Below are positions 54,401 through 62,203 of a DNA stretch of 64,000 nucleotides, piece by piece. The position numbers were made by a program, and so were the translations under genes. Source of the DNA: Yinghuangia seranimata (GTDB lineage: Bacteria > Actinomycetota > Actinomycetes > Streptomycetales > Streptomycetaceae); assembly GCF_029953285.1 (NCBI RefSeq), contig NZ_JASAOI010000006.1, positions 1 to 64,000 on the forward strand. Reading direction: 5' to 3'. The notes beneath the pieces were generated by a model, which was not told the DNA's origin, ran no database searches, and saw nothing but the letters and a program-made list of their open reading frames with translations. The first letter of the stretch is position 1; the number at the start of each line of letters is the position of its first letter.

Positions 54401-54865
54401 CTCTCCGACCCCGCCTCGTTGGCGATCGCACACGGCATCGGCACGCGTGAGCCGGACGGATCGGTCAGGTTCGCCGACCCGGTGACGACTGCCCCGACCG
54501 GACTGCCGCCTGTACAACGGGTGTTCCGTCGCCCGGAGCCCGAGACGACGGTGTCGCACGTGCAGCCCGCCGCCGTCCCGCCCTCGCCTCCCGCCGACGG
54601 CGCCCGTTCGGCCGGCGCCGGAGGACAGCCCGAACCACCCGCCGCGCAAAGCTTCGTCGCAGCCGCGACCCCGGCCCACCCACTCCCGGTCGGCTCGCCC
54701 GCCACCCCGTCCGCCGCCGCCCAGCCGCCCCCGACCACGGCGGCGTCGCCGGAGAGCACGGACGAACTCGTCCGTCGTCTCGTCGCCCCGCTCAGCCGCC
54801 TGCTGCGCGCCGAACTGCGCCTGGAACGCGAGCGCGGCGGACGCCGCCTGGACATCAGGCACTGA
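51437..54865 (+). CDS. Long low-complexity CIS-locus protein, tape-measure candidate
   Basis: Protein of 1142 residues, mostly Ala/Gly/Ser/Pro/Thr-rich and probably disordered. Two short motifs recur throughout: (A/T)PLLG(E/D)R, at least seven times, and VQR(A/S)(A/V), more than ten times. Only the ends look structured: MGMRDRLARWRG at the start and a charged helix at the end (LLRAELRLERERGGRRLDIR) that is likely the conserved part. It sits between the small tail protein and the second tube-like gene, where a length-determining protein would fit, but it lacks the long helices of classical tape measures. The VQR motif also occurs around DUF4157 proteins. Confidence 0.6.
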   Translation: MGMRDRLARWRGGDHGTAGSAGDEGHEPAVGVPTAPAEAGPAVVRSAPAWTQLPPVQRTLSEPRLVSAPDTFRGELTSWQDPSFLAPLGHAVHAGAPGGVVHGVADVVPVAGGQSSGGHTRAQQASTDLPDPPTRSAPPSTSARVQRAHAGTSQPVAPSAPLTTASTVPLPVRTVAVVPGSESASTAGEFDVPRAWSGVVGGAPDRTPASVAEPAPVDVHDAAPTVGDGPDLRRLAHTDTAPEVGSATVQRLPSEAADSSPVRTGTAGQGSGDGAFADPPRRLGLGAPLPSSGELPVQRTAGPPRAASPARKPGLGAPLPTTLPSPVQRAATPEPGAHDTGLSDAAAGGTGTTNAAGTEGGSRTAPLLGERAASPLPGALDLGMGDTAGTPRMPTPPAPTLPAAVQRSAAASGSASAAGGGTTEHGSSVAGLAAVQRAAAASSADIDGGGPSSMDTPGGRTALPSVPLLGERLGLGDLSASDGTADAGAVAPTGAHGSSGGSAGRDASRPGAGSGRVAGDAPGSLTAPLLGDRQDLVGPVGGEGPTGGGNLSASASGGSAVVQRAAAPADAGGGRSGLSGTKAGRPGRGSAEPAGKGRSLPSASPLSGTVDPGAGMASDADTPPPGGTSVLSAGLQAPTAPLLGDRHGLVAPSGGQGASAADSVPSVETSSLAPLLPPGGGSTSAGLAAVQRAAAPSDPRGGSSGADAGRPVRAADPPAGDSAGSLSASSLGERAGMVARAAGGGDLPVQRIPSSGADSAATSVGSSDAGLSAHTSSATSATSATSASVSTAPLLGERPGLPSSAVPGASGDRGGTATSSYASDPAAGSVPASAQGLGSGAHAFTSAPVMPVGAVAVQRAVSPTGATNAATSSGMPQLGHSADGSSEPRVGASSAVGFVQRAATPDAVAGLVGSRGLDLRAAPTPTAPALGHDGPSGSSGMDATPLAPAPVPVTWRAGSAPASTAGPASGSASVQRAVTSSASPRPEPLSDPASLAIAHGIGTREPDGSVRFADPVTTAPTGLPPVQRVFRRPEPETTVSHVQPAAVPPSPPADGARSAGAGGQPEPPAAQSFVAAATPAHPLPVGSPATPSAAAQPPPTTAASPESTDELVRRLVAPLSRLLRAELRLERERGGRRLDIRH

Positions 54866-54939
54866 CCCGCGCGCACGCCCACGCCGTACGTCCCGCACCG
54901 CCCGCACCCCGCGAAGGACCCGAACAGAAGGAGGCACGG

Positions 54940-55371
54940 ATGGAGTTCGAGGACCCCGCCGTCAGCGTCTGCTTCATGGTGCAGATCGACGACCTCAGCC
55001 TGGGTGCCTTCAACAGCTGCGAGGGCCTGGGCTGCGAAGTCGTCATGGAGCAGCGCGAGGAGGGCGGCAACAACGGCTTCGTGTGGCAGTTCCCGTCCCG
55101 TATCAAGTACTCGACGATCAAGCTGACGCGCCCGGTCACGCGCGACAGCATGCGGGTCACGCGCTGGATCGCCGGGATGACGTCGGGCGTGACGCGCAAG
55201 ACCGGCCGGATCAGCGCGATGCGCATGGACGGCAGTGTCATCGCGTGCTGGAACCTCATGGGCGTGGTGCCCGTGCGCTGGTCGGGCCCGTCGCTGAACC
55301 TCGACACGCCGAAGGTGGCCACCGAGACGCTGGAGATCGCGCACCACGGCTTCCTCGAAGCCGGCCGGTAG
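54940..55371 (+). CDS. Second tube-like protein (tube initiator, Pvc5/gp19-like)
   Basis: Protein of 143 residues of the same tail-tube superfamily as the gene at 50336 but diverged: VCFMVQIDDLSLGAFNSCEGLGCEVVMEQREEGG and ETLEIAHHGFLEAG. CIS operons often carry more than one tube-type gene, with the one next to the LysM gene forming the first ring between baseplate and tube. AAGGAGG precedes the ATG. It follows the 1142-residue gene by 74 bases and leads the baseplate gene run. Confidence 0.9.
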   Translation: MEFEDPAVSVCFMVQIDDLSLGAFNSCEGLGCEVVMEQREEGGNNGFVWQFPSRIKYSTIKLTRPVTRDSMRVTRWIAGMTSGVTRKTGRISAMRMDGSVIACWNLMGVVPVRWSGPSLNLDTPKVATETLEIAHHGFLEAGR

Positions 55372-55386
55372 GGGAGGGGTTGCGAC

Positions 55387-56151
55387 ATGTCTTCGTCACC
55401 GGTGGTCTTCACCGCGGCGTCCGGGGGCGGTACCGCGGGGGTCGGCGGCCGCACCGCCAAGCTGGAGCGGGCCTACCTCGAGCTGCGGCATCCGCCGTCC
55501 GACGGCGGCACGAGCCAACCCGGGCCGCACCTCGGCAAGATCGAGTTCCAGTTCAACCCCAAGGAGCTGAGTCTCGCCAAGTCCGCGTCGTGGCAGCGGA
55601 AGCCGGCGACCGGCGTGCAAGGGGCGGGCCCGGTCGAGTTCAAGGGCACCGAGCCGAGCAAGCTGACGCTGGAGATGTTCTTCGACGCGACCGACACCAT
55701 GGGCGACAAGGTCGTGAAGTCCGTCGAGCAGCTGTTCTCGTGCTGCGTGCCGACCGACCAGAGTCACGACCAGCAGCGAGGCGTGCCGCCGTGGGTGATC
55801 TTCCACTGGGGCGGGCTCACGGGGTTCGTCGCGTACGTCAGCCAAGTGCAGGTCAAGTACACGCTGTTCACCTCCGGAGGCCTGCCGGTCCGGGCGACGT
55901 GCCAGGTCACGCTGGAGGAGATCAGCGGCGAAATGCCGGGCCAGAACCCGACGTCGGGGGCGCTGTCGGCGCGCCGCGTGCACCGCACAGTGGCCGGCGA
56001 CACGCTCGCGATGCTGGCGTGGCGCGAGTACGGCGACCCCACCGCGTGGCGGGAGATCGCCGAGGCGAACGACATCGACGACCCGATGCGGCTGCGCCCC
56101 GGCAGCGAACTGCTCATCCCGGGGGCCGAGGAACTGACCGCGCGTTCCTGA
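55387..56151 (+). CDS. LysM-containing baseplate protein (Pvc7-like)
   Basis: Protein of 254 residues. The N-terminal 190 residues contain GKIEFQFNPKELSLAKSASWQRKPA, typical of Pvc7/Afp7-type baseplate hub adaptors. The C-terminus (about 198-246) is a LysM domain (TVAGDTLAMLAWREYGDPTAW...RPGSELLIPG). It connects tube initiator and spike in the baseplate. The gene is 15 bases after the tube-like gene and 60 bases before the spike gene. Confidence 0.92.
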   Translation: MSSSPVVFTAASGGGTAGVGGRTAKLERAYLELRHPPSDGGTSQPGPHLGKIEFQFNPKELSLAKSASWQRKPATGVQGAGPVEFKGTEPSKLTLEMFFDATDTMGDKVVKSVEQLFSCCVPTDQSHDQQRGVPPWVIFHWGGLTGFVAYVSQVQVKYTLFTSGGLPVRATCQVTLEEISGEMPGQNPTSGALSARRVHRTVAGDTLAMLAWREYGDPTAWREIAEANDIDDPMRLRPGSELLIPGAEELTARS

Positions 56152-56211
56152 TGCGTCCGTTACTCGCACCTGTACTCCCAAGTCCCTTACCCGGCAAGGA
56201 AGGCGCTCGGC

Positions 56212-58062
56212 ATGGCCGGAGAGACGTTCACCAACACGCTGACGGTCGAGGCCGCCGGGCAGCCGCTCGCCGCCGACGTCGCCGGACTCCTGGTGTCCGC
56301 CTACGTCGACGACAGCCGCAACCTGCCCGACCTGTTCGCGCTGCGGTTCCGCGACCCGCACCGGCTGGTGCTCGGCAAGACGGGCATCAGGATCGGCACG
56401 CCGATGAAGCTGTACGCGCGGGCGGGCGACGACAGCGAGCGACGGCTGCTGGTGTCGGGCGAGGTGACGGCGCTGGAGATCGACCTCGACACGACCGGGA
56501 CGTTCACCGTCGTGCGCGGACTCGACCACTCGCACCGGCTGTTCCGGGGCCGCCGCGTCGCGGGCTACCAGCAGATGACGATCTCGGACGTCGCCTCCAA
56601 GGTCGCGAGGCGTGCCGGCCTCGACGTCGGCACCGTCGACGCGACGACCACCGTGTACCAGCACCTAGTGCAACCGGGCGTCAGCGACTGGGACTTCCTG
56701 CAGCGGTTGGCCGTGCGCGCGGGTGCCGAGGTCGCCGTCGTCGACGGGAAGTTCACGTTCCGGACCCCGGCGCGGGCCGCGGCGGCGCCCGACCCGTCCA
56801 CGAAGGTCGATGCGAGCCCGTACGTCCTGGAGATGGGCCGCAACCTGCTGCGCTGCCACCTCGCGGTCACCTCGTCCGACCAGGTCGCCGGCGTCGAGGC
56901 GCGGGGCTGGGACGTGCACGCCAAGCGCGCCGTGGTGGGGCGCGCCGACGCGACCTCGACCACCCGGCTGGCCCTCGGTCTGACGCCCGGCGACACCGCC
57001 ACGCCGTTCGGGCAGGCCACGTTCCTCGCGACGGACACGCCGCACCGCACGCAGGCCGAGGCCGACCGCGCGGCGGCCTCGCTGGCCGACGAGATCGCGT
57101 CGTCGTTCGCCGAGGTGGAGGCGGTCGCCATGGGCATCCCGCGGCTGCGGGCCGGGAGCGCGGTTGCGCTCGCCAACGTCGGGGAGCCCTTCGAGGGCCG
57201 GTACACCGTCACCGCCACCCGGCACGTGTTCGACCCGGACACCGGCTACCAGACCTGGCTCACCGTCAGCGGCCGCGCCGACCGGTCGCTGTACGGGCTG
57301 GCGTCCGGCGGCGGCGCGGCGCCGGGGCGCGACCGGGTGCCGGGCGTCGCCAACGCGACCGTCACCGACACCCGCGACCCGGAGGAACGCGGCCGGGTGA
57401 AGCTCGCGTTCCCGTGGCTGTCCGACGACTACGTGAGCGACTGGGCGCGCACGGCCGGGCTCGGCGGCAAGGGCGGCGGCGGGGTGTTCGGGCCCGAGGT
57501 CGGCGACGAGGTGCTCGTCGGGTTCGAGCAGGGCAGCGTCGAACACCCGTATGTGATCGGCGGGTTGTACAACGGCGCCGACAAGCCGTCCCAGCACGAC
57601 GTGGCACTCGTCGACTCGACCAGCGGTGCCGTCAACCGGCGCACGCTCGTCAGCCGCGGCGGCAACCGCTTGGAGCTGCTCGACAGCGCCAACGGGCCCA
57701 AGGGAGTTCGGCTGAGCAGCGGCGACGGCAAGCTCACCGTGCACCTCGACCAGAAGGGCACGTCGGTGGTCGTGCGCAGCGACGGCACCGTCGTCATCGA
57801 GGCCAAGGACAAGGTCACGGTGAAGGGCAAGGGCATCAGCCTCGACGCCGGGCAGGGCGACCTCGAACTGACCGGCCAGTCCGTCAAGGTGACCGCGCGA
57901 AGCGGCGCGACCGTCGACGCGGGCGGCGGCACGCTCGCGCTCAAGTCGTCGGCGCAGGTCGACGTCAAGGGCGCGACGGTGGCGGTGAACGGCAGTGCCA
58001 GCACGGAGCTGAAGGGCGGGGCGTCGCTGGCGATCAGCGCGGGGATCGTGCGGATCAACTGA
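56212..58062 (+). CDS. VgrG-like central spike (Pvc8, gp27-gp5 fusion)
   Basis: Spike trimer subunit of 616 residues. The N-terminal 350 residues are the gpD/gp27-like hub (DSRNLPDLFALRFRDPHRL, GVSDWDFLQRLAVRAGAEV). The gp5-type OB fold follows (DPEERGRVKLAFPWLSDDY, GDEVLVGFEQGSVEHPYVIGG, about 385-450), and the C-terminus is a beta-helix with alternating short repeats of VKV/VDV type. It carries the PAAR tip encoded next. No lysozyme or effector domain is inserted. Confidence 0.94.
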   Translation: MAGETFTNTLTVEAAGQPLAADVAGLLVSAYVDDSRNLPDLFALRFRDPHRLVLGKTGIRIGTPMKLYARAGDDSERRLLVSGEVTALEIDLDTTGTFTVVRGLDHSHRLFRGRRVAGYQQMTISDVASKVARRAGLDVGTVDATTTVYQHLVQPGVSDWDFLQRLAVRAGAEVAVVDGKFTFRTPARAAAAPDPSTKVDASPYVLEMGRNLLRCHLAVTSSDQVAGVEARGWDVHAKRAVVGRADATSTTRLALGLTPGDTATPFGQATFLATDTPHRTQAEADRAAASLADEIASSFAEVEAVAMGIPRLRAGSAVALANVGEPFEGRYTVTATRHVFDPDTGYQTWLTVSGRADRSLYGLASGGGAAPGRDRVPGVANATVTDTRDPEERGRVKLAFPWLSDDYVSDWARTAGLGGKGGGGVFGPEVGDEVLVGFEQGSVEHPYVIGGLYNGADKPSQHDVALVDSTSGAVNRRTLVSRGGNRLELLDSANGPKGVRLSSGDGKLTVHLDQKGTSVVVRSDGTVVIEAKDKVTVKGKGISLDAGQGDLELTGQSVKVTARSGATVDAGGGTLALKSSAQVDVKGATVAVNGSASTELKGGASLAISAGIVRIN

Positions 58063-58204
58063 CGGGCCCTGAAGGGGAATCGCGCAGCCGGACGACACAC
58101 CGCAACGCCGATCAACGGAACGGCGCAACGGCGGAACGGCGCAACGGCGCGACGGCGCCACGACGGAACGACCGAACGAGCAGACGAACGACAGGAGACC
58201 AGCC
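58063..58204. repeat. Short tandem AACGGCG tract upstream of PAAR gene
   Basis: Between spike and PAAR genes, about 58114-58160 consists of five to six degenerate copies of AACGGCGC/AACGGCGG. The ribosome site AGGAG for the PAAR gene follows near 58192. No gene is contained. Confidence 0.6.
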
Positions 58205-58486
58205 ATGCCTCCCGCAGCCAGGGTCGGCGACCCGACCGGGCACCCCGGTGTCATCGGCCCGCCCGGCGTGCCGACCGTGCTCATCGGCGGCATGCCGGCG
58301 GCCGTGGTCGGGACCCCGCACGTGTGCTCGTTCCCGCCGCCGGCCGTGCACCCGCCCAGCGCGATCGCGCCGCCCGGCTGTCCCACCGTGCTCATCGGCG
58401 GCGCGCCCGCGGCCCGGCTCGGCGACATGGCGGCGTGCGGGGCGCCGGTCATCATGGGCTGCCCGACCGTCCTGATCGGCGGCTGA
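58205..58486 (+). CDS. PAAR-domain spike tip protein (Pvc10-like)
   Basis: Tip protein of 93 residues that sharpens the spike. Three hairpin repeats are visible, each ending in PTVLIGG or related sequence, with metal-ligand candidates His and Cys (GHPGVIG, PHVCSF, AACGAPVIMGC). It is small and without an attached effector. The stop is 3 bases before the next GTG start. Confidence 0.93.
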   Translation: MPPAARVGDPTGHPGVIGPPGVPTVLIGGMPAAVVGTPHVCSFPPPAVHPPSAIAPPGCPTVLIGGAPAARLGDMAACGAPVIMGCPTVLIGG

Positions 58487-58489
58487 GCC

Positions 58490-59017
58490 GTGGCCGGCCA
58501 CCGATTCGTCGGCGCGGGCTGGGCGTTCCCCGTCCGCACCGACCCCACAGGTGCGATCGCGCTCGCCACCGGGCGCAGCGAGATCGAGGAGAGCATCCGG
58601 CTGATCCTCGGCACCGCGCCGGGGGAACGCCCCATGCGGCCGCTGTTCGGCTGCGCGATCCACGACCACGTGTTCGCGCCCGCGGACGCCGGTACGGCCG
58701 GGCTCATCGCGTACGAGGTCCGGCTGGCGCTGCAGCGCTGGGAGCCGCGCATCGACCTGGTCGACGTCACCGTGAGCCTCGACGACGCCGACGAGGGGAC
58801 GCTCTACATCGACATCCGCTACACGGTGCGGGGCACCAACGACCCGCGCAACCTCGTCTTCCCGTTCTACGTCATCCCGGCCCACGACGCCGCCGGGCCG
58901 GACGGCCCGAACGGCCTGCCGGGCCTGCCGGGCCTGCCGGGCCTTCCCGCCCTCCCCGGTCTGCCTGGGGACAGTGGCGCCGGCGACGGGAACCCCGCGC
59001 AAGGAGGCGGCCGCTGA
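58490..59017 (+). CDS. gp25-like baseplate wedge protein (Pvc9-like) with collagen-like tail
   Basis: Protein of 175 residues. The gpW/gp25 domain spans about 20-125 (EIEESIRLILGTAPGERPMRPLFGC, IDIRYTVRGTND) and holds the sheath to the baseplate. The last 35 residues are an unusual GLPGLPG collagen-like run, encoded by a GC tandem at 58912-58970, which may vary in length. The stop overlaps the next start as TGATG. Confidence 0.9.
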   Translation: MAGHRFVGAGWAFPVRTDPTGAIALATGRSEIEESIRLILGTAPGERPMRPLFGCAIHDHVFAPADAGTAGLIAYEVRLALQRWEPRIDLVDVTVSLDDADEGTLYIDIRYTVRGTNDPRNLVFPFYVIPAHDAAGPDGPNGLPGLPGLPGLPALPGLPGDSGAGDGNPAQGGGR

Positions 59018-60969
59018 TGCCCCTGCCCCAGCCCAACCTCGACGACCGGCGCTTCCAGGACCTCGTCGACGAGGCCAAGCGCTTCGTGCAGCAGCGCTGC
59101 CCCGAGTGGACCGACCACAACGTGTCCGACCCCGGCGTCACGCTCATCGAGGCGTTCGCGCACATGGTCGACCAGGTGGTGTACCGGCTCAACCGGATCC
59201 CGGACAAGAACCACCTGGCGCTGCTCGACCTGGTCGGCGTACGGCTGTTCCCGCCCGCCGCCGCGCGCACGGACGTGACGTTCTGGCTGTCCGCTCCGCA
59301 GCAGCACGCCGTGACCGTGCTCGCGGGCAGCGAGATCGCCACCGCGCGGACCGAGACCACCGACGCGGTCGTCTTCGCGACCGAGGAGGAACTGGTCGTA
59401 CCACCGTGCGAGTTGGTGCAGTTGGCGGCACTCGACCACGCGACCGGGCAGACCGCCGACCGCACCCGCGAACTCGCCGACGGGCAGGGCACGCCGTGCT
59501 TCCCGGAGCACCCGCAGCCGGGGGACGCCGTGCTGTTCGGGCTGTCCACGGCCGTGCCGTCGTGCGCCGTCGCGCTGCGGCTCGACTTCCCCGTGCGCGG
59601 GCACGGCGTCAACCCCGACAACCCGCCGCTGGTGTGGGAGGCGTGGACGGGCGAGGAGTGGACCGCCTGCGACGTGGAGACGGACGGGTCGGGCGGGTTC
59701 AACCGGCCGGGCGACGTCATCGTGCACGTCCCGGCGGGGCACACGGCCTCGGTCGAAGCGCGCAAGCGGGCGGGGTGGTTGCGCTGCCGCGTCGTGCCGA
59801 ACCTGCCGGGTCAGCCGGCGTATTCGGCGAGTCCGGTGCTGCTCGGGGCGATCGCGTTCACCGTCGGCGGGACGACGCGGGCTGTGCACGCGGAGCGGGT
59901 GACCGACGAGGTGCTGGGGCGCTCCGAAGGCGTGCCAGGGCAGCGCTTCGTGCTGGCCCGGGCGCCGCTGGTCGCGGGTGAGGAGCCGCTCCGGGTCGTC
60001 GTCCCGATCGGCGACCGCGACGAAGTCTGGTACGAGGTAGCGGACTTCGCGCGCTCGACGGAAGGCGACCGGCACATCACCGTCGACCGGGCCACCGGCG
60101 AGGTCGCGTTCGGGCCCGCACTACGCGAACCCGACGGGACGCTGCGGCGGCACGGTACGACACCACCGCGCGGCTCGACCCTGCGCGTACCGGAGTACCG
60201 CACCGGCGGCGGGCGGCGCGGCAACGTGGCGGCGCGGGCCCTGGCGGTGCTGCGCAGCTCGATCCCGTACATCGCCCGCGTCGAGAACCGGCAGCCGGCG
60301 GTCGGGGGCGTCGACGGGGAGGACGTCGCCAACGCGCGGGTGCGCGGGCCGCTGGTGCTGCGGTCGGGGCAACGGGCGGTGACGGCGGCGGACTTCGAGG
60401 AGCTGGCCCGCGAGGCCGCGCCGGGGGTGGGCCGCGTGCGCTGCGTCGCCACCGACACGGGGGCGGACGCGGGCGGCGTGCGGCTGCTGCTCGTCCCGCG
60501 TGCGCACGACGACGGGACGGGGCGTTTGGAGTTCGGGCAACTCGCATGCTCCGACGAGCTGTTGCGCAGCGTTGCCCGGCACCTCGACGAACGGCGGCTG
60601 GTCGGGACCCGGCTCGTCGTCGAACCGCCGTACTACCAGGGCGTCACCGTCGTCGCCGCGCTGCACGGGAAGCCAGGCGTGGGGCCGGAGCGGCTGCGGC
60701 AGGAGGCGGCCGACACGCTGTACCGGTACCTCAACCCGCTGACGGGCGGACCGGACGGCAACGGCTGGCCGTTCGGGAGGACCGTGCAGGCGGGGGAGGT
60801 GTTCGCGGCACTGCAACGCCTCGACGGCGTCGACACCATCGACAGCGTGAAGCTGTTCCCCGCCGACCCGGTCACCGGCCAGCGCGGCGAACCGACCGAG
60901 CGGATCCACCTGGAGCCGCACGCGCTGGTGTTCTCGTACGAGCACCAGATCCGGGTCACGGCGAGGTGA
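59017..60969 (+). CDS. Baseplate J-like protein (Pvc11-like)
   Basis: Baseplate wedge protein of 650 residues. It begins with PNLDDRRFQDLVDEAKRFVQQRCPEWTDHNVSDPGVTLIEAFAHM, the typical opening of Pvc11/gpJ-type proteins, and later shows SGQRAVTAADFEELAREAAPGVGRVRCV. Only one J-type gene is present, where PVC and Afp have two (11 and 12); the next, shorter gene may take over part of that role. ATG 59017 overlaps the gp25 stop. Confidence 0.92.
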   Translation: MPLPQPNLDDRRFQDLVDEAKRFVQQRCPEWTDHNVSDPGVTLIEAFAHMVDQVVYRLNRIPDKNHLALLDLVGVRLFPPAAARTDVTFWLSAPQQHAVTVLAGSEIATARTETTDAVVFATEEELVVPPCELVQLAALDHATGQTADRTRELADGQGTPCFPEHPQPGDAVLFGLSTAVPSCAVALRLDFPVRGHGVNPDNPPLVWEAWTGEEWTACDVETDGSGGFNRPGDVIVHVPAGHTASVEARKRAGWLRCRVVPNLPGQPAYSASPVLLGAIAFTVGGTTRAVHAERVTDEVLGRSEGVPGQRFVLARAPLVAGEEPLRVVVPIGDRDEVWYEVADFARSTEGDRHITVDRATGEVAFGPALREPDGTLRRHGTTPPRGSTLRVPEYRTGGGRRGNVAARALAVLRSSIPYIARVENRQPAVGGVDGEDVANARVRGPLVLRSGQRAVTAADFEELAREAAPGVGRVRCVATDTGADAGGVRLLLVPRAHDDGTGRLEFGQLACSDELLRSVARHLDERRLVGTRLVVEPPYYQGVTVVAALHGKPGVGPERLRQEAADTLYRYLNPLTGGPDGNGWPFGRTVQAGEVFAALQRLDGVDTIDSVKLFPADPVTGQRGEPTERIHLEPHALVFSYEHQIRVTAR

Positions 60970-61520
60970 GCGGCGTGAACGAGACACCTTGGGGCCGACG
61001 CGCGCTGCCGGGACTCGCGGTCGCCTACCCGCTGGGCGGCCAACTCCCGGCCGTGTACGCCGACGACGACCTGACGCAGCGCCTGACCGCCGCCTTCGAC
61101 GAGGTGCTGGCGCCGATCCTCACGACGCTGGACAACCTCGCCGACTACCTGGACCCGGCCCTGGCCCCCGAGGACTTCGTGGCCATGCTGGCAGCCTGGC
61201 TCGGCGCCGACGGCCCCGGCCGCGAACCCGTCGCCTCTGCGGTCCGGCTCCACCGGTCACGGGGCACCAGGGCCGGACTGGCGGACGCGATCCGGGTGGC
61301 GTTCGGGGTGGAGGCGGAGATCGAGGACAGCGGCGGAACGGCGTGGTCCGCCCGCCCGGGCGCGGCCCTCCCGGGCAGCGGGGTGGCAATGGTCACGGTA
61401 CGGGTGCGCGCCGAGAAGGGCATCGACGAGGCGGCCCTGCGCGCGGTGGTCGCGGCGAACGTGCCTGCGGGGTGCGGGTATGTGGTGGAGGTGGAGGGGG
61501 CGGGGGCGGGGGCGGGCTGA
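60966..61520 (+). CDS. Phage tail protein I-like baseplate component
   Basis: Protein of 184 residues with GGQLPAVYADDDLTQRLTAAFDEVLAPILTTLDNLADYLDPA near the start, the signature of the short tail proteins that close actinobacterial CIS baseplate operons. A Trp/Ala core (DFVAMLAAWLGADG) follows. The GTG at 60966 overlaps the J-protein stop (GTGA); GTG 60975 is an alternative. The end is Gly/Ala-rich and lies in a G-rich tract. No fibre gene follows, so this is the last structural gene of the operon. Confidence 0.88.
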   Translation: MSGVNETPWGRRALPGLAVAYPLGGQLPAVYADDDLTQRLTAAFDEVLAPILTTLDNLADYLDPALAPEDFVAMLAAWLGADGPGREPVASAVRLHRSRGTRAGLADAIRVAFGVEAEIEDSGGTAWSARPGAALPGSGVAMVTVRVRAEKGIDEAALRAVVAANVPAGCGYVVEVEGAGAGAG

Positions 61521-61558
61521 GTGTGGGGGCGGGGTTGGGCTGGGGGGTGGGGGTGGGC
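61487..61558 (+). other. G-rich tract, potential G-quadruplex
   Basis: More than eight runs of 3-6 G separated by 1-8 bases run from the last codons of the tail gene into the downstream region. On the coding strand and in the transcript this could fold into G-quadruplex structures, perhaps affecting the 3' end of the operon message. Confidence 0.55.
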
Positions 61559-61702
61559 CTGAGGTAGGTCTGCTGAGGTTGGCCTGCACCGCTGCGGCGT
61601 CGCGCCGTCGGCGTGCGAGCCAGCCGCCATCTGCGGGGTGGGGCTCGCACGTTGCGGCGTGGAGACCTCCTGCCATGCACCGTCCCCCGGCCTGCATGTC
61701 GG

Positions 61703-61876
61703 CGGTGGCCACCTCCCCCTCCCGATTTGTGATTGTCCGCGCGGCCGGTCGCCTGTCAAGGCGCGGTGGATCAGTCGTCGACAGGTGGCCTGTTCGCTGT
61801 CCGAGGGGGCGCCTTGACAGCCGCCCGGCCGCGCTTAAAACCTCGGCAACTATCGGGAGGGGGAGGCGGTGTGGAG
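61703..61876 (-). repeat. Palindromic repeat element D
   Basis: Reverse copy, nearest to C. Arms CTCCCCCTCCCGAT and ATCGGGAGGGGGAG; core ACAGG-TGG-CCTGT near 61780-61792. Outward pairs: leftward TTGACA (61759-61754), 16 bases, GACAAT (61737-61732); rightward TTGACA (61814-61819), 16 bases, TAAAAC (61836-61841). Confidence 0.85.
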
Positions 61877-62020
61877 GCGCATCGGGTGCGCTGCGTCGCC
61901 GGGCTGCGGCCCCAGCGTGGGGCGGGCGGCCACCTTTGACGACCGGTGACCACGCTTCAAGGTTCCTATATCGCACCAAATCGGGGCATTGGGGCGCCCG
62001 AATGCCTATTGGCTTTGCGT

Positions 62021-62062
62021 CAAAAGAACCAAATGGCCACATGTTGCCATCTGGTTCTTTTG
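62021..62062. repeat. AT-rich hairpin in right unit
   Basis: CAAAAGAACCAAATGGC (62021-62037), loop CACATGTT, GCCATCTGGTTCTTTTG (62046-62062). The stem matches the one at 32101-32143, with one mismatch at the same place; the loops differ fully. Confidence 0.85.
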
Positions 62063-62203
62063 AAAACCGTTGTCAGTGAGAGATGAGAGGTCGGCGACCG
62101 CAGCCCGGCAGCGCGGCACACTCGGCGTGAAGCCGCGCCGCCCACCACGCTGGGACCGCAGCCCGGCAGCGCGGACCCAGGCACGCGCGCGTTCACACCC
62201 CGC

